64,000 nt of DNA from Roseovarius indicus (GTDB lineage Bacteria; Pseudomonadota; Alphaproteobacteria; Rhodobacterales; Rhodobacteraceae): the NCBI RefSeq assembly GCF_008728195.1, contig NZ_CP031598.1, positions 620,001 to 684,000 of the forward strand, written 5' to 3'. How positions within the stretch are numbered: position 1 is the first letter of the stretch; each line of letters starts with the position of its first letter. Positions 50,508 to 60,028 of this stretch are shown here, one piece after another. Below the pieces are notes generated by a model that saw only the letters and a program-made list of their open reading frames with translations, searched no databases and was not told the DNA's origin. The translations under genes were made by a program, and so were the position numbers.

Positions 50508-51166
50508 AAACCGCCCGCGAACTGGGCCTTGTCGGATGCACCGAGTGCATGCGGGTGTCTCCGCGTGGCACAAGGACATGCCCCAGGTGCGGCCACAAAC
50601 TGAGGTCGCGAGATCCGAATTCACTTCAGAAAGTCTGGGCGTGGTGGCTGGTTGGCCTGGGGTGCTATGTCCCGGCAAATCTTTACCCGATGCTCGAAAC
50701 GCGTACGCTCGTAAGCTCGCAAAGCGACACGATTGTCGGCGGGGCCGTCGAACTTGCCCACCATGGGAATTGGGGGGTAGCCACGATCATTCTGATCGCA
50801 AGCGTCCTGATTCCGGTTGCGAAGTTCGTCGTACTGGCGGGGCTGGCGATAGGGGTGTGGTACGGGCCGAAGGCGACGGAGGGGCGGCGCCATTTCCTCT
50901 ACGAGATCGTGGAATATATCGGGCGTTGGTCGATGATCGACGTGTTCGTGGTCGCGATCCTGTCGTCCCTGGTGCAGCTTCAGTCAATCGCCACGATCGC
51001 ACCCGGGCGCGCGAGCCTGTTCTTCGCGCTTTCGGTGATTTTCACGATGCTGTCGGCGCAAAGTTTCGATAGTCGACTGATATGGGATACAAGATCGGCC
51101 GGAATCGGCCGGGGGCGCGCGGCATCCGGACCGGGCGGAGAAAGGAAATTGGCGCGTGGCAACTGA
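50486..51166 (+). CDS. pqiA: Paraquat-inducible protein A, second half (PqiA domain)
   Basis: The 226-aa protein repeats the plan: a zinc-ribbon (CTECMRVSPRGTRTCPRCGH, about 18-37) and four helices (VWAWWLVGLGCYVPANLYPM, IILIASVLIPVAKFVVLAGL, and a C-terminal pair). Together with the preceding gene it would equal one full PqiA. Starts are nested: its ATG lies 22 nt inside the upstream gene, and the pqiB GTG lies inside its end. Translation is therefore likely coupled. The C terminus is a basic, disordered tail. Confidence 0.85.
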   Translation: MEVAGELKTARELGLVGCTECMRVSPRGTRTCPRCGHKLRSRDPNSLQKVWAWWLVGLGCYVPANLYPMLETRTLVSSQSDTIVGGAVELAHHGNWGVATIILIASVLIPVAKFVVLAGLAIGVWYGPKATEGRRHFLYEIVEYIGRWSMIDVFVVAILSSLVQLQSIATIAPGRASLFFALSVIFTMLSAQSFDSRLIWDTRSAGIGRGRAASGPGGERKLARGN

Positions 51167-53249
51167 CGGCGATACCCCACCAAAGGCCCCTGTGCAATCG
51201 GGACGCCGCGGGTTCATGGAACGCATTTCGATCGTGTGGATCGTCCCGCTGGCGGCGCTGATTGTCGTGTTGGTCATTGCCTGGCGCAGCTATGCCGAAC
51301 GTGGGCCGGTCATCGAGATCAGCTTCGAGAACGCGGCAGGCGTGAAGGAGGGTTCGACCGAGCTTCGGTATCGCGACGTCGCCATAGGCCTCGTCGAGGA
51401 AGTCAGTTTTACCGAGGGTCTCGGACGCGTTCTGGTCTCGGTGCGTGTCGACAAGGATGTTGCCCCGTTCATCGACGACGAAGCGCGCTTTTGGGTGGTG
51501 CGTCCGCAGGTGACCACGCAGGGTGTGTCAGGCCTCAATACAGTTCTGTCAGGCGTTTACATCGAGGGACTGTGGGATGATCAGCCTGCCGGACATGTCG
51601 GGCGGTTCGAAGGGCTGCCTGACGCCCCGCTCGAACGGCAGGGGCAGGACGGGTTGAAGCTTACACTTCGCGCCTCGGGCCGCGCTTCGCTGATCGAGAA
51701 TACCCCGATCCTCTATCGCGGCGTGACCGTCGGGCGAGTAGGCAAACCATCTATCACCGAGGACGGCTCTTCCGCCCAGGCCGAGGCGATGATCTTCGAA
51801 CCGCATGACAGGCTGGTCACCTCATCGACACGGTTCTGGGACACGTCGGGCTTTTCGTTCTCGCTGGGGCCGAACGGCGCCGCGCTCGACTTCAGTTCGG
51901 TCGCCTCGCTTGTTGCGGGCGGCGTTACCTTTGAAACGATGGTGTCTGGCGGAGAGCCTGTCGAGCCGGATAGCACGTTCACCGTCTACCCTGAGGAATC
52001 GGCGGCGCGGACAAGCCTCTTCGCAGCGGACGAGGGGGAAACGCTGACGCTCGCCGTCGTCTTCCGGGAAAATGTCGGCGGCCTGACGGCTGATGCGCCG
52101 GTAGAGTTGAACGGCCTCAAGATCGGCGAGGTCAGTGCCCTGAACGGTTTGATCGACCCCGAGCGGTTTGGTGACAACCGTGTGCGACTTGTCGTTTCGC
52201 TGTCCATCAGAGTGGGCCGTCTTGGCCTGGAAGACGGGTCCGGTGCCGAGGATGCGCTGGAGTATTTCCGCGAACGCGTTGAAGGCGGCCTGCGCGCGAG
52301 GCTGACGTCGGCCTCGATCTTGACCGGAGGGCTGAAGGTAGAATTGGTCGACGAGCCTGAAGCCCAGCCCGCCGCCCTGGTGCAAGGCGAGCAGGATACC
52401 TACTACCTGCCAACGACGGAGAACGATATCGCCGACGTTTCTGCCACCGCGCAGGGCGTGTTCAAGCGGATCAATGACCTGCCGATCGAGGAAGTCATGG
52501 TCTCGGCAACCGAGCTTTTCCAGGAGGCGCGTGCGCTGATTGCCAGCGAGGAAGTGAAGGGCGTGCCCGAGAACCTCAACAGCCTTCTCGGAGATGCCCG
52601 CAAGGTTGTCGGCTCTGACGAGGTGCAAGCCCTTCCCGGGCGGCTCGATGCGCTCATAGCCGAGCTCGACAAGACGGTAACGCAGTTCAACGAAGCGGCG
52701 CTTGCGGAAAAGCTTACCACTGCCGTGGACAATGCCGCCAATGCTGCGGAAGGCGTCTCGTCGGCTGTCGAAGGCGTGCCGGAATTGGTCGAACGTCTGA
52801 ATGCGGTGGCGGCAAAGGCCGAAACCGTCGAGATCCAGGAGATGGCCGACGAGCTCACCGGTCTGATCCAGACCACCGACGCATTGTTGGCCAGCGACGA
52901 CGCCAAGGCGCTTCCAGGCAAGCTGAACGGCGCGCTGTCCGAACTGAGCGCGATCCTTGCGCAGTTGCGAGAAGGCGGCGTCGTCGAGAATGCGACCGCG
53001 GCGCTCGATTCGGCGAGCGAAGCGGCGGATACCTTTGCCGAGGCGGGCCGCGGATTGCCGGATCTTATTGCCGATGCGCGTCGGGTACTCTCACAGGCGC
53101 GCTCGACGCTTGAGGGGTACCGGGCCGACAATGGCCTCGGCCGAGACGCGCGCGATGCGCTGACCGAAATCCAGAAGGCCGCGAAGGCGGTCGCGTCGCT
53201 GGCTCGTGCCATCGAACGCAATCCAAATTCACTTCTGACAGGGCGTTGA
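51156..53249 (+). CDS. pqiB: PqiB: MCE-domain intermembrane lipid transport protein
   Basis: The 697-aa protein has one N-terminal helix (ISIVWIVPLAALIVVLVIAW) and three MCE/MlaD domains, at about 45-140, 160-260 and 290-400 (VIEISFENAAGVKEGSTELRYRD, LKLTLRASGRASLIENTPILYRG, LAVVFRENVGGLTADAPVELNG). A long helical region (about 430-690) rich in Ala, Leu, Glu and Val follows, matching the needle of PqiB. It forms a hexameric tunnel from inner to outer membrane. It starts with GTG overlapping the pqiA stop. The final RNPNSLLTGR is typical. Confidence 0.9.
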   Translation: MATDGDTPPKAPVQSGRRGFMERISIVWIVPLAALIVVLVIAWRSYAERGPVIEISFENAAGVKEGSTELRYRDVAIGLVEEVSFTEGLGRVLVSVRVDKDVAPFIDDEARFWVVRPQVTTQGVSGLNTVLSGVYIEGLWDDQPAGHVGRFEGLPDAPLERQGQDGLKLTLRASGRASLIENTPILYRGVTVGRVGKPSITEDGSSAQAEAMIFEPHDRLVTSSTRFWDTSGFSFSLGPNGAALDFSSVASLVAGGVTFETMVSGGEPVEPDSTFTVYPEESAARTSLFAADEGETLTLAVVFRENVGGLTADAPVELNGLKIGEVSALNGLIDPERFGDNRVRLVVSLSIRVGRLGLEDGSGAEDALEYFRERVEGGLRARLTSASILTGGLKVELVDEPEAQPAALVQGEQDTYYLPTTENDIADVSATAQGVFKRINDLPIEEVMVSATELFQEARALIASEEVKGVPENLNSLLGDARKVVGSDEVQALPGRLDALIAELDKTVTQFNEAALAEKLTTAVDNAANAAEGVSSAVEGVPELVERLNAVAAKAETVEIQEMADELTGLIQTTDALLASDDAKALPGKLNGALSELSAILAQLREGGVVENATAALDSASEAADTFAEAGRGLPDLIADARRVLSQARSTLEGYRADNGLGRDARDALTEIQKAAKAVASLARAIERNPNSLLTGR

Positions 53250-53254
53250 TTCTC

Positions 53255-53821
53255 ATGCCAAAACGTTTGCTCGCACTTCTTGTTCTTTCCATTTCCGCGC
53301 TCGCGGCCTGCGGCGGCCCGCCGCCGCAGCGGGTGGCGATTCCAAAGGCGGACATCGCCGACAAGCAGCGCATATCCTATCGCACGGTCGAATTGAGGGA
53401 AGTGTCGCTTCCCAGCTACGCGGCCGCGGAAGAGATCTACATCGCTGATGAGTCTGGTCTTCTGAACAGCCGTGAGGGGCTGCTCTGGGCTGACGATCCA
53501 AGCCGCGCCATTACGCTGGAAATCTCTCGCCATCTGGCTCAGGTGACAGGCGCGCAAGTGGCGTCCGAGCCGTGGCCTTTCGAGGAAAGGGCGCAGGCGA
53601 CGGTCGAAATTCGTGTCGAGGATATTCTCGCGCAGAGTGACGGGACGTTCCGCCTTGCCGGGCAGTATTTCGTCTCGACCGAAACCGGCCGAGACCGGGC
53701 GCGCCTGTTCGATCTCAGCGTTCCCATCGACGGCATGGATACCGTGGCAGGGATCGCGCAGGCCCGCGGTCAGGCAGTGCGCAATCTCGTGGTCGAAATT
53801 GCCCGCTCCGGGCTCCGTTGA
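53255..53821 (+). CDS. pqiC: PqiC: outer-membrane auxiliary lipoprotein (DUF330/YmbA)
   Basis: The 188-aa protein has a lipoprotein signal (LLALLVLSISALAACGG with the lipobox LAAC) and the ABC-type transport auxiliary domain (VELREVSLPSYAAAEEIYIA, ALSSEPWPF-like region near 100). PqiC docks the PqiB needle at the outer membrane. It follows pqiB with the stop and a possible TTG start (53246) overlapping; ATG at 53255 gives a cleaner signal peptide. It ends 10 nt from a convergent gene. Confidence 0.85.
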   Translation: MPKRLLALLVLSISALAACGGPPPQRVAIPKADIADKQRISYRTVELREVSLPSYAAAEEIYIADESGLLNSREGLLWADDPSRAITLEISRHLAQVTGAQVASEPWPFEERAQATVEIRVEDILAQSDGTFRLAGQYFVSTETGRDRARLFDLSVPIDGMDTVAGIAQARGQAVRNLVVEIARSGLR

Positions 53822-53831
53822 TCAGGTTTTT

Positions 53832-55472
53832 TCAGGTTTGCATCCAAACGCAGTCGAGTTGTAGCTCGCGAAACCGCTCCCGGCTGAGGTTCTTGACGTT
53901 CGGGGCATGGTGCATGGTCTGGTTCCGCCAGAACGGCTGAATGATGATGCCGCTGTCGCGCAAGATGGTCTGAAGCTTCGCACTGATTTCGCGGCGGTCA
54001 TCCGGGTCGGGGGTGGCCATGGCATCTTCGAGCAGCGCGTCGAATTCAGGATCTGAAAAGCCTGTTTCGTTCCACGGCTGGCCTGATTTGTAGGCGAGTG
54101 CCAGGACTTGCACGGCCAGGGGCCGGCCGCCCCAACTGGTGGTCGAGAAGGGGTAACCTGTCCAGTTGTTCCAGAATGTCTGGCCGGCGATGATCGTACG
54201 GCGGATATTGAAACCGGCCTCGCGCAGCAGTGCGCCGATGGCGTCGGTCGTCGTGGTGCGCCAGTCTCCGTCGATCGAAACCAGGTCAATCAACGTTTCG
54301 GCGTGACCCGCGTCGCTTGCCATATCAAAGGCCTTGGCCGGGTCCGTCGGGATGGGTGCGATCTCGGCGTATTCCGGTTGGCTGGGCGCCACGTGGTGGT
54401 TCTCGGCCACCGTGCCATCACCATTCAGCCCAAGTGCAAGCACGACGCGATTGTCGACGGCCATCTGAATGGCGCGGCGCAGATTGACGTCGTCGTAGGG
54501 CGCCGTATCGACCCGCATCCGGGCGACGATGGTATTGGCGGTCGGTCTGACCTTCTTGGTCAGTCCCAGGGCATCGAGCGAGTCGACGAAATCAGCCTGG
54601 GTTTCCTCGTTTGCGTCGATCTCTCCGGTGTCGAAGGCCGCGACGATCGACGCGGTATCGGCGCCGTAGTCGATGAACTCGACCCCATCGAGGTAGGCGG
54701 CACCTCCCCACCATCCGCTCTCGCGGCGCTTGAGCACGGCCTTGTGCCCGACCTGAACAGAGACCAGCTCGAACGGGCCCGTGCCTATCGGGGTTTCATG
54801 CAGGCTGCTGTCGGAGTCGAAACTGCGATGCACCATCAAGGCTGGATAATCGACCATGCCTGCGATGAGGGTGATATCGGGTTTGGGCAAGTGCAAGCGC
54901 ACGGTCATGTCATCGACCTGCTCTATGGCGCCCTCGGCAGCCTTGCCCGTTGCCGGATCCACGAGCCCCCCCATACGTGATGCCATCGAATTTCCCTCGG
55001 CGTGGCGATCGCACCAGCGGGTAATATTGTGGACCACATCCTCGGCCGTGAAGGCATCGCCGTTTGTCCAGGTCACGCCGGGCCGGACGTTTAGCGTGTA
55101 GACCGTCGCGTCGTCGTTGACATGCCAGCTTTCCAGCAGGACCGGAGCGAAGGTTGCATCGTACTCCCAGCGGACAAGCGGTTCGCAGAAGGTGCGGGCG
55201 ACGTTACCCTGTTCGCTCCATGAGAACTTGCGCGGGTCGGTGATCTCCATCACCCGGCTGCCGATCCGCAAAACGCCGCCCGGCGTGGGCGTACCCTCTT
55301 CCTCGGCGGCTGCGGGGGTGGGCAGGCCTAGCAGGCCGTAGGCCATTGCGGCCGAAGCCCCGAAGGTGCTGGCGATCGCAAGAAACTCCCGCCTGTCCAT
55401 CTTTCCGTCCCGGGTCGCATGGGCCAGCTTTCGGACGATGGGGCGCGGTGCGCGGTCGGTGTCATTGGGCAT
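53832..55472 (-). CDS. Tat-exported ABC solute-binding protein, family 5, no permease nearby
   Basis: The 546-aa protein has a twin-arginine leader ([21 protein letters not shown]) and a DppA-like body ([39 protein letters not shown]). It would bind peptides or similar compounds in the periplasm. CGGAG precedes the start. It is a single gene between pqiC (convergent) and a divergent glycosyltransferase, without permease or ATPase genes. It is the second such orphan in about 8 kb and is not a recent copy of the other. Confidence 0.85.
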   Translation of the reverse strand: MPNDTDRAPRPIVRKLAHATRDGKMDRREFLAIASTFGASAAMAYGLLGLPTPAAAEEEGTPTPGGVLRIGSRVMEITDPRKFSWSEQGNVARTFCEPLVRWEYDATFAPVLLESWHVNDDATVYTLNVRPGVTWTNGDAFTAEDVVHNITRWCDRHAEGNSMASRMGGLVDPATGKAAEGAIEQVDDMTVRLHLPKPDITLIAGMVDYPALMVHRSFDSDSSLHETPIGTGPFELVSVQVGHKAVLKRRESGWWGGAAYLDGVEFIDYGADTASIVAAFDTGEIDANEETQADFVDSLDALGLTKKVRPTANTIVARMRVDTAPYDDVNLRRAIQMAVDNRVVLALGLNGDGTVAENHHVAPSQPEYAEIAPIPTDPAKAFDMASDAGHAETLIDLVSIDGDWRTTTTDAIGALLREAGFNIRRTIIAGQTFWNNWTGYPFSTTSWGGRPLAVQVLALAYKSGQPWNETGFSDPEFDALLEDAMATPDPDDRREISAKLQTILRDSGIIIQPFWRNQTMHHAPNVKNLSRERFRELQLDCVWMQT

Positions 55473-55629
55473 CGGGCAACTCCGGAATGCACCCCGTTAA
55501 CAGCCGGGGCCTGGGTAACGTCATATGGCAAAGCCTATAATGTCGGAGAAGACGGATTTGTGAAGGCCTGAAGCTTGCGCCCCGGTAACAGTCGTGCAGA
55601 TATGCTCTGACCTGCAGGGGAGAATTTGG

Positions 55630-56295
55630 ATGGCAGACGGCATTTCTATCGTGATTCCAGCCCGTAACGAGGCCGAGACCGTCGGCCGTGTTGTTGCGGC
55701 CGTCGCCGGCCGCCGGAGTGTGAACGAGGTTATCGTCGTCGACAACGCGTCGTGGGATGGCACGGCAGAGGCCGCTGCCGAGGCCGGGGCAACGGTCATC
55801 GAAGAGGCCGAACCGGGTTTGGGGCGGGCGCTCAAGACGGGGTTCGCTGCGGCGAAGGGCGACTGGGTCATGAAGATCGACGCCGATCTAGAGACATTCG
55901 ATTCCGGTCTGGTCGAAACCCTTACCGAAGCGCGTGAGCCCGGTGTGGGAATGATAAAGGGCAACTGGCAGGATCCGACCGACGACCTGCCCATGACGCG
56001 GCTGTTGATACGCCCTGCGATCAAGTTGATTTATCCCGAGTTGGCCCATGTTCGCGCGCCGAACTCAGGGATATACCTGTTCGACCGCGATTTGATCGAC
56101 CTGCCGAAGCTGGCCGACACAAACGCGGCAGACATCGATGTGATGCTGCGTGTTCACACGGCAGGTTACGCCATCGCCGAGGTCGAAATCGGTGAGATCA
56201 AGCACGACCCTCGCAACAAGCAGCATTACAACGCCATGGCAGAGAACATCCTGAATCTCTTCCTGAAGCACCATGCGCAGCAGTTGGAAGGGTGA
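55630..56295 (+). CDS. Family 2 glycosyltransferase (GpgS/dolichyl-phosphate-like)
   Basis: The 221-aa GT-A protein has ISIVIPARNEAETVGRVVAA, IVVDNASWDGTAEAA and the metal-binding DxD in MKIDADLE. The C-terminal block GEIKHDPRNKQHYNAMAENI recalls glucosyl-3-phosphoglycerate synthases. It has no membrane helix. It would transfer a sugar from a nucleotide donor; a compatible-solute role such as glucosylglycerate is possible but not shown. GGGGAG precedes the ATG at 55630. It converges on a DMT transporter gene. Confidence 0.75.
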   Translation: MADGISIVIPARNEAETVGRVVAAVAGRRSVNEVIVVDNASWDGTAEAAAEAGATVIEEAEPGLGRALKTGFAAAKGDWVMKIDADLETFDSGLVETLTEAREPGVGMIKGNWQDPTDDLPMTRLLIRPAIKLIYPELAHVRAPNSGIYLFDRDLIDLPKLADTNAADIDVMLRVHTAGYAIAEVEIGEIKHDPRNKQHYNAMAENILNLFLKHHAQQLEG

Positions 56296-56316
56296 GACCT
56301 CGCCTAGAGGGCTGAT

Positions 56317-57348
56317 CTAGACGCCCTTGAAGTTGGCGCTTCCTTCAAGTTCCAGAGATTTCTCGATGGCGCGACGCTCTGCTCGTTCGCGGTGTAGACG
56401 GCCATATTGAGCCACGGCTATACCTGCCAGGATAATGATGCCGCCGGGGATCAGCCCTTTGCCCGGGTCTTCGCCCAGCATGACCATCGCGATGGTGATG
56501 GCAGCCAGCGGCGAGAAAGACGTCGCCAGTGCCACGTCGCCCGAGCGGGCGTATTTGAGCCCTAGATTCCACGCGAGTTGCCCAATGATGATGACGATGA
56601 TGGCATAGACCCATATCCATTTCAGAACCACCGGCGCGAGCAGATCCTGAAAATGGTCGGGGCCGTAGAGGTAAAGGGCGATGCTGGCATAGATCGCGGT
56701 ACCGAGCACCGTCCGGTAGATTGAAAAAATACCCAGCGGGACACCTTTCAGCCCGGCCCGTGTGACCAGTGTGGATGTTATGAACGTCAGTGTCGCTACG
56801 AAAGCCGCGATCTCCCCCTTGCCCACGCTGAGGCTCGCACCCCCTTCCTTCATGAGGATGATGACCGCAGCGCCGACAAGAGCCACAAGACCGCCGGTGA
56901 ATGCCCACGGATCCAGGTCTTCCTTCAGGAAAAACCAGGCGGCAAGAATGAAGAGCGGTGGGTCGATCCGGCCGATCAGAACCACGTTCGTGACTGTGGT
57001 GTATTCCAGCGCGTAGAAAAAGAGGCCCGGTGTGACTGCCGAAGAGAGAACCGCGGACACTGTCAGCAAGCTCCAATCCCGGATTGTCAGCGCGCGAAGG
57101 TTATCGCGCGTCCAGTCCTTGTGAAAGAAGATCACCATCGGAATGAGCGAGATGAGTGAGCCAAGCGCCAACAGGTTGCAAAAGGTGATGGCATTGCGGC
57201 CCATGACCTGATGCACCTCGCCGATCTGCGTCAGAAGCGTCACGATCGAGTTCGACGATGCGTAGATCATCACGGCGATCCAGGCGAGAATGGCTCCAAA
57301 CAGAACCGTCGACATCTTTCCCCGAGGGGCTTCGCTTGCATCTGCCAT
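56317..57348 (-). CDS. DMT superfamily transporter (EamA family)
   Basis: The 343-aa protein has ten hydrophobic segments in two EamA repeats (AILAWIAVMIYASSNSIVTLL, LLTVSAVLSSAVTPGLFFYA, IYAIIVIIIGQLAWNLGLKY, SPLAAITIAMVMLGEDPGKG). This is the drug/metabolite exporter plan. AAAGG precedes the start. It diverges from the methyltransferase/carbamoyltransferase pair and might export its product, but that is inference from position. Confidence 0.85.
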   Translation of the reverse strand: MADASEAPRGKMSTVLFGAILAWIAVMIYASSNSIVTLLTQIGEVHQVMGRNAITFCNLLALGSLISLIPMVIFFHKDWTRDNLRALTIRDWSLLTVSAVLSSAVTPGLFFYALEYTTVTNVVLIGRIDPPLFILAAWFFLKEDLDPWAFTGGLVALVGAAVIILMKEGGASLSVGKGEIAAFVATLTFITSTLVTRAGLKGVPLGIFSIYRTVLGTAIYASIALYLYGPDHFQDLLAPVVLKWIWVYAIIVIIIGQLAWNLGLKYARSGDVALATSFSPLAAITIAMVMLGEDPGKGLIPGGIIILAGIAVAQYGRLHRERAERRAIEKSLELEGSANFKGV

Positions 57349-57584
57349 GCTGGCTACCTTTCGTCGATGAGCCTTGCGGCGGCACCATGACGCATGGGGT
57401 TAGACAGGCTGGCTTCTCCGATCAACTTGTTTCATAGCCTGTGACGCTTCTGTGAAGGCAAGGCGCCATTTGCTGACTGAAAGTTCAGGATTGTTTCAGC
57501 TTTTGGAATTGCTAACGACGGGGAAAGGCGGCAAAGTCTTCGGGCATTTGAAGGACCCGGGATTTTCCCGGGGCAGGGGACAGA
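57349..57584. promoter_or_regulatory. Divergent spacer with hairpin near the methyltransferase start
   Basis: The 236-bp spacer is fairly AT-rich (TTTGGAATTGC, GATTGTTTC) and should hold both promoters, though none is clear. A perfect 6-bp stem CCCGGG-ATTTT-CCCGGG (57556-57561 with 57567-57572) lies immediately ahead of the ribosome site GCAGGGGA before the ATG at 57585. Confidence 0.35.
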
Positions 57585-58469
57585 ATGACATCACAGGCGT
57601 CGCGGGCGGCCACGCCGTTCGTCACCATTTTCGACGAAACCTATGACCAGCCCGACTGTCGGGCTTACTACAGGATGTTGCGCCAACTGGGCTATTCCAA
57701 CCACGCCCATGCAGTTCCGATCTTCCGCGCTGTTCTCGCCGAGCTCCGTCGTGTGCGCGGGCTCGAAACACCCAATGTTCTGGATTTTGCCAGCAGCTAT
57801 GGCATCGTCACCGCGCTCATGAAGCACAGCGTATCTGCCGACGCGTTCCTTGAACGGTACGCCAATGCGGAACTTGACGCAGTTGACGCATCCGAGATGC
57901 AGGAGTTGGACCGCACTTGGCTTGCCAGTCTGCCGGAGCGTCATCCTGGAACGCGTTTCAACGGTATCGATGTGGCCGCGAACGCCGTTGGATACGCCAG
58001 CGCGACGGGCCTTTTCGAACATGGCTTTGCCGAAGACCTTCAGGTCTCGGCGCCGTCCGACCGGCTTCTGACGTGTCTGGAGGATTGTGATCTTGTTGTC
58101 GAGTGCGGCAGCGTCGCTCACCTGATGCCACAGGCGCTCGATCGTCTGCTTTCATTGGCGAAGAGGCGGCCCTGGCTTGTCACCTCGCCGGTGCGGGGCA
58201 ACGAGCGGAAGGCGGCATTCGAAGTGATGGCCGATCACGGGCTGGTCGTCGAGACACTCGACCTGCCGCCCTTTCCTCACCGACGTTTCGAAAACCAGGA
58301 CGAGCAGGCACGCGCCATAGGGATCGCGCGGGCCGCAGGCCACGAAACCGACGGGGTCGAGACGACCGGCAGCTTCTTCGCTCAGGTCTATGTCGCCCGC
58401 CCCGCGGAGGAGGCGACCCCGCCAGAGGTTTGGCCCATGCCGCCCGAGTTGGGTGAATCTGCAAAGTGA
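57585..58469 (+). CDS. SAM-dependent methyltransferase-like protein
   Basis: The 294-aa protein has a Rossmann-like core with motif I NVLDFASSYGIVTALM (the family usually has DxGxGxG) and ATRFNGIDVAANAVGYA and DCDLVVECGSVAHLM as later strands. It has no signal peptide. The motif I change leaves SAM binding uncertain; a non-catalytic or NAD-binding role is possible. Its stop overlaps the next gene's GTG start (58466-58469), so the two are probably a coupled pair. The pair is the main clue: it may methylate the substrate that the neighbour carbamoylates. Confidence 0.6.
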   Translation: MTSQASRAATPFVTIFDETYDQPDCRAYYRMLRQLGYSNHAHAVPIFRAVLAELRRVRGLETPNVLDFASSYGIVTALMKHSVSADAFLERYANAELDAVDASEMQELDRTWLASLPERHPGTRFNGIDVAANAVGYASATGLFEHGFAEDLQVSAPSDRLLTCLEDCDLVVECGSVAHLMPQALDRLLSLAKRRPWLVTSPVRGNERKAAFEVMADHGLVVETLDLPPFPHRRFENQDEQARAIGIARAAGHETDGVETTGSFFAQVYVARPAEEATPPEVWPMPPELGESAK

Positions 58470-60028
58470 AGTCTTTCCTTGCCTACAAGCCCGGCCACGA
58501 CGGGTCGGTTGCCCATCTATTGGATGGCCAACTTGATTTCGCCATTGAGGCAGAGAAGGATTCCTTCCTGCGCCACGACTGGATCGGGCCGGAATGCTAT
58601 GTCGATACGTTGTCCAGGCTCGAGGCGCCGCCTGACGCCGTCTGCATCAGCGGCTGGAGCAAGGGCTTCAACGAGTTCGGCTGGAAGGTCGGCGCTGGGT
58701 ATTTCGGCGCGGAAGAGGATGGGATCGTCACCGGTCAAACCCGGATGCTCGGCCACGAGGTTGCCTATTTTTCTTCCTCGCACGAGCGCTCGCACGTCTG
58801 GTCGGCTTACGCGTTGAGCCCCTTCCCTCAAGGCCAGCGCTGCTATTGCCTCGTTTGGGAGGGGATTATTGGCCGGTTCTACGAGGTTCATGAAGACCTG
58901 ACCGTAACGGCCTTTCCAACCGTTCTCGACAGCCCGGGCTATCGGTATGCCTTTGTGTATGCGCTGGCTGATCCGACGTTTTCCAATGCCGAGCGCTATC
59001 CTCGCCTGTCTGACGCGGGAAAGTTGATGGCACTGGCGGCATTTCATGATGGTTCGGCGCCCAGCGAAGAGGACACGGCGCTCATCGATCGGATATGTGG
59101 CATCCCTGAAGTGGGCGAAAACCTGAAGAAAGCCGTATTCGCCGATTGCCGTCACTACAATGCAGGCGTTCGCGATCAGGCCTTCATGAACTTTGCGTAT
59201 CATTTCCAACAGGCCCTCTATGACCGGTTCTTTGACTTCGCCCGACAGCATCTGCAACCAGGTTTGCCGCTACTGATTGCCGGCGGATGCGGGCTCAACT
59301 GTGATTGGAACGCGGCGTTCCGTGACAGCGGGTTCTTTTCCGACGTCTTCGTGCCCCCTTGTGCAAACGACACCGGCTCGGCACTTGGAACGGCGGTCGA
59401 TGCCATGCGGCACTACACCGGTCGGGCCAAGCTCGAGTGGAGCGTTTACGCAGGGCAGCACTTCGAGGATAATCTCGAAAACGCAGAGGGCGTGGATATC
59501 TCACTGTATGATCCGGACCGGCTTGCGGCCCTTCTGAGGGAGGGGCGGATCATCGCCCATGCCGACGGTCGCGCGGAAATGGGGCCGCGCGCCCTGGGAA
59601 ATCGGTCCATCCTTGCGTCACCGTTGCGGGCGGACTCACTCGAACGTCTCAATGCCATCAAGCGCCGCGAAAGCTATCGCCCCATCGCGCCAATCGTGGC
59701 GGAGGACTTCGCGCCCAAGGTCTTCGATCCGGGACGGCCGAGCCCGTTCATGCTGTATTTCGACACGTTGAAAACCGACGCGCTGCCGGCGATCACGCAT
59801 GTCGACAATTCGGCCCGCATTCAAACTGTCGCACCACACCAGAACCGCAAGATCCACGATCTTCTAAAAGCGTTCGAGGCGCAGACCGGCTATGCTGTCC
59901 TGTGCAATACATCGCTCAATTTTCTTGGGCGCGGGTTTATCAACAAGACGACTGATCTCCTGGCCTATGCCAGGGAATTCGGCCTCGACGGGTTTGTCGC
60001 GAAAGACAGGTTGTTCTTGCTGAAGTGA
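58466..60028 (+). CDS. NodU/CmcH-family O-carbamoyltransferase
   Basis: The 520-aa protein has the blocks of the NodU/CmcH/HypF carbamoyltransferase superfamily: N-terminal KPGHDGSVAHLLDGQL, HERSHVWSAYA, the ASKHA-type GGCGLNCDWN and NDTGSALGTAV, and C-terminal AEMGPRALGNRSILASPL. Such enzymes transfer a carbamoyl group from carbamoyl phosphate via an adenylate to a hydroxyl, in antibiotics, Nod factors or glycans. At 520 aa it is slightly short but complete. It starts with GTG overlapping the upstream stop. The acceptor is unknown; no biosynthetic core gene is adjacent. Confidence 0.85.
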   Translation: MKSFLAYKPGHDGSVAHLLDGQLDFAIEAEKDSFLRHDWIGPECYVDTLSRLEAPPDAVCISGWSKGFNEFGWKVGAGYFGAEEDGIVTGQTRMLGHEVAYFSSSHERSHVWSAYALSPFPQGQRCYCLVWEGIIGRFYEVHEDLTVTAFPTVLDSPGYRYAFVYALADPTFSNAERYPRLSDAGKLMALAAFHDGSAPSEEDTALIDRICGIPEVGENLKKAVFADCRHYNAGVRDQAFMNFAYHFQQALYDRFFDFARQHLQPGLPLLIAGGCGLNCDWNAAFRDSGFFSDVFVPPCANDTGSALGTAVDAMRHYTGRAKLEWSVYAGQHFEDNLENAEGVDISLYDPDRLAALLREGRIIAHADGRAEMGPRALGNRSILASPLRADSLERLNAIKRRESYRPIAPIVAEDFAPKVFDPGRPSPFMLYFDTLKTDALPAITHVDNSARIQTVAPHQNRKIHDLLKAFEAQTGYAVLCNTSLNFLGRGFINKTTDLLAYAREFGLDGFVAKDRLFLLK

